Source: Entrophospora sp. SA101 (Eukaryota; Glomeromycota; Glomeromycetes; Entrophosporales; Entrophosporaceae). Taken from it: a DNA stretch of 24,361 nucleotides. Below the pieces are notes generated by a model that did no database searches, was not told where the DNA came from, and worked only from the letters and a program-made list of their open reading frames with translations. The stretch is from the NCBI GenBank assembly GCA_958430865.1, contig CAUDNR010004207.1:34627-58987 (forward strand), in the 5' to 3' direction. Of the stretch, positions 24,000 to 24,361 are shown piece after piece (position 1 is the first letter of the stretch; each line of letters begins with the position of its first letter). The position numbers and the translations under genes were made by a program.

Positions 24000-24361
24000 T
24001 ACAGTCAGGGAGATTTCCAAATTTAGATTACAGTGCGGATCATCTATACTCAAAAGTTAAAATTTTTGAAATATTACATGATCCACACATTGGATTTTTA
24101 AAAACTCGCCACCATTCAATTCAGCTTTAAAAAGGGAGTCTATTAATCTAAAAAAAAATTTTTTCTCAAATTTTCTTTTTCATAGATTTTTAAATTTGAA
24201 AGTTATGCTCAGAAGTGCAACAATAATTTTCGTGTCACACTATTTTGAATCTCACGACCAAATTTGGTAATGATTTCTTTTAAATGTAATATGTTCGTTA
24301 AACTTTTTTGTTGTAAAGAACTTTTATTTATTAATAAAAAAAAGGAAATAAATAAGTCAAA
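24000..24361. mobile_element. Candidate Tc1/mariner-type terminus, cut by the window edge
   Basis: TA followed by CAGTCAGGGAGATTTCC (from 24002) has the look of a Tc1/mariner or pogo-type inverted terminal repeat at a TA target. Just inside are GTGCGGATCAT (24033-24043) and its inverted partner ATGATCCACAC (24078-24088), 10 of 11 bases complementary, as expected for internal transposase-binding repeats. No transposase frame lies within the remaining bases, so the body would be beyond the right edge. The call rests on end architecture only. Confidence 0.35.

Overview
The window looks like nuclear DNA of an AT-rich, intron-dense, early-diverging fungus. Two calls are fungal in character (the autophagic lipase ATG15 and a KAR5-type karyogamy protein). 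Introns are mostly 60-110 bp with GT...AG ends, proteins are asparagine-rich, and the intergenic DNA carries decayed transposons. The best guess is an arbuscular mycorrhizal fungus (Glomeromycotina, Rhizophagus-like). That assignment is inference from style and gene content, not a database match.

Layout. 1-2061 (+): a decayed Fanzor (eukaryotic TnpB-like RNA-guided nuclease) gene. 2222-4005 (+): ATG15 lipase, six exons. 4006-6042: non-coding DNA with a hAT transposase C-terminal remnant (4939-5256) and two perfect palindromes. 6043-7457 (-): RPN11, the proteasome deubiquitinase, seven exons giving exactly 310 aa. 7653-10086 (+): BRAP/ETP1-type RING and ZnF-UBP protein, seven exons. 10489-12933 (-): PHAF1 (UPF0183) family protein, thirteen exons. 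13127-14342 (+): a short DNA polymerase delta third subunit ending in a PIP box. 14771-17179 (-): F-box protein with a large probable beta-propeller region. 17277-17635 (+): mitochondrial ribosomal protein uS19m. 18060-20860 (+): KAR5/GEX1/Brambleberry-type nuclear fusion protein, sixteen exons. 21427-22083 (+): Asn-rich, tail-anchored protein of unknown function. 22084-24361: no intact gene; a broken minus-strand coding relic, an inverted array of TGCAAC motifs (candidate non-autonomous transposon) and a candidate Tc1/mariner-type terminus running towards the right edge.

Gene relationships. Three divergent pairs share short promoters: RPN11/BRAP (195 bp), PHAF1/POLD3-like (193 bp) and F-box/uS19m (97 bp). 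The themes are protein turnover (RPN11, BRAP-type E3, F-box), autophagy (ATG15, PHAF1), replication and nuclear fusion. There is no evidence of an operon-like functional cluster, so proximity is probably incidental. The most notable items are the Fanzor relic and the apparently intact karyogamy gene. All exon models were derived by eye from splice-site consensus plus protein-family continuity and have not been tested against transcripts.
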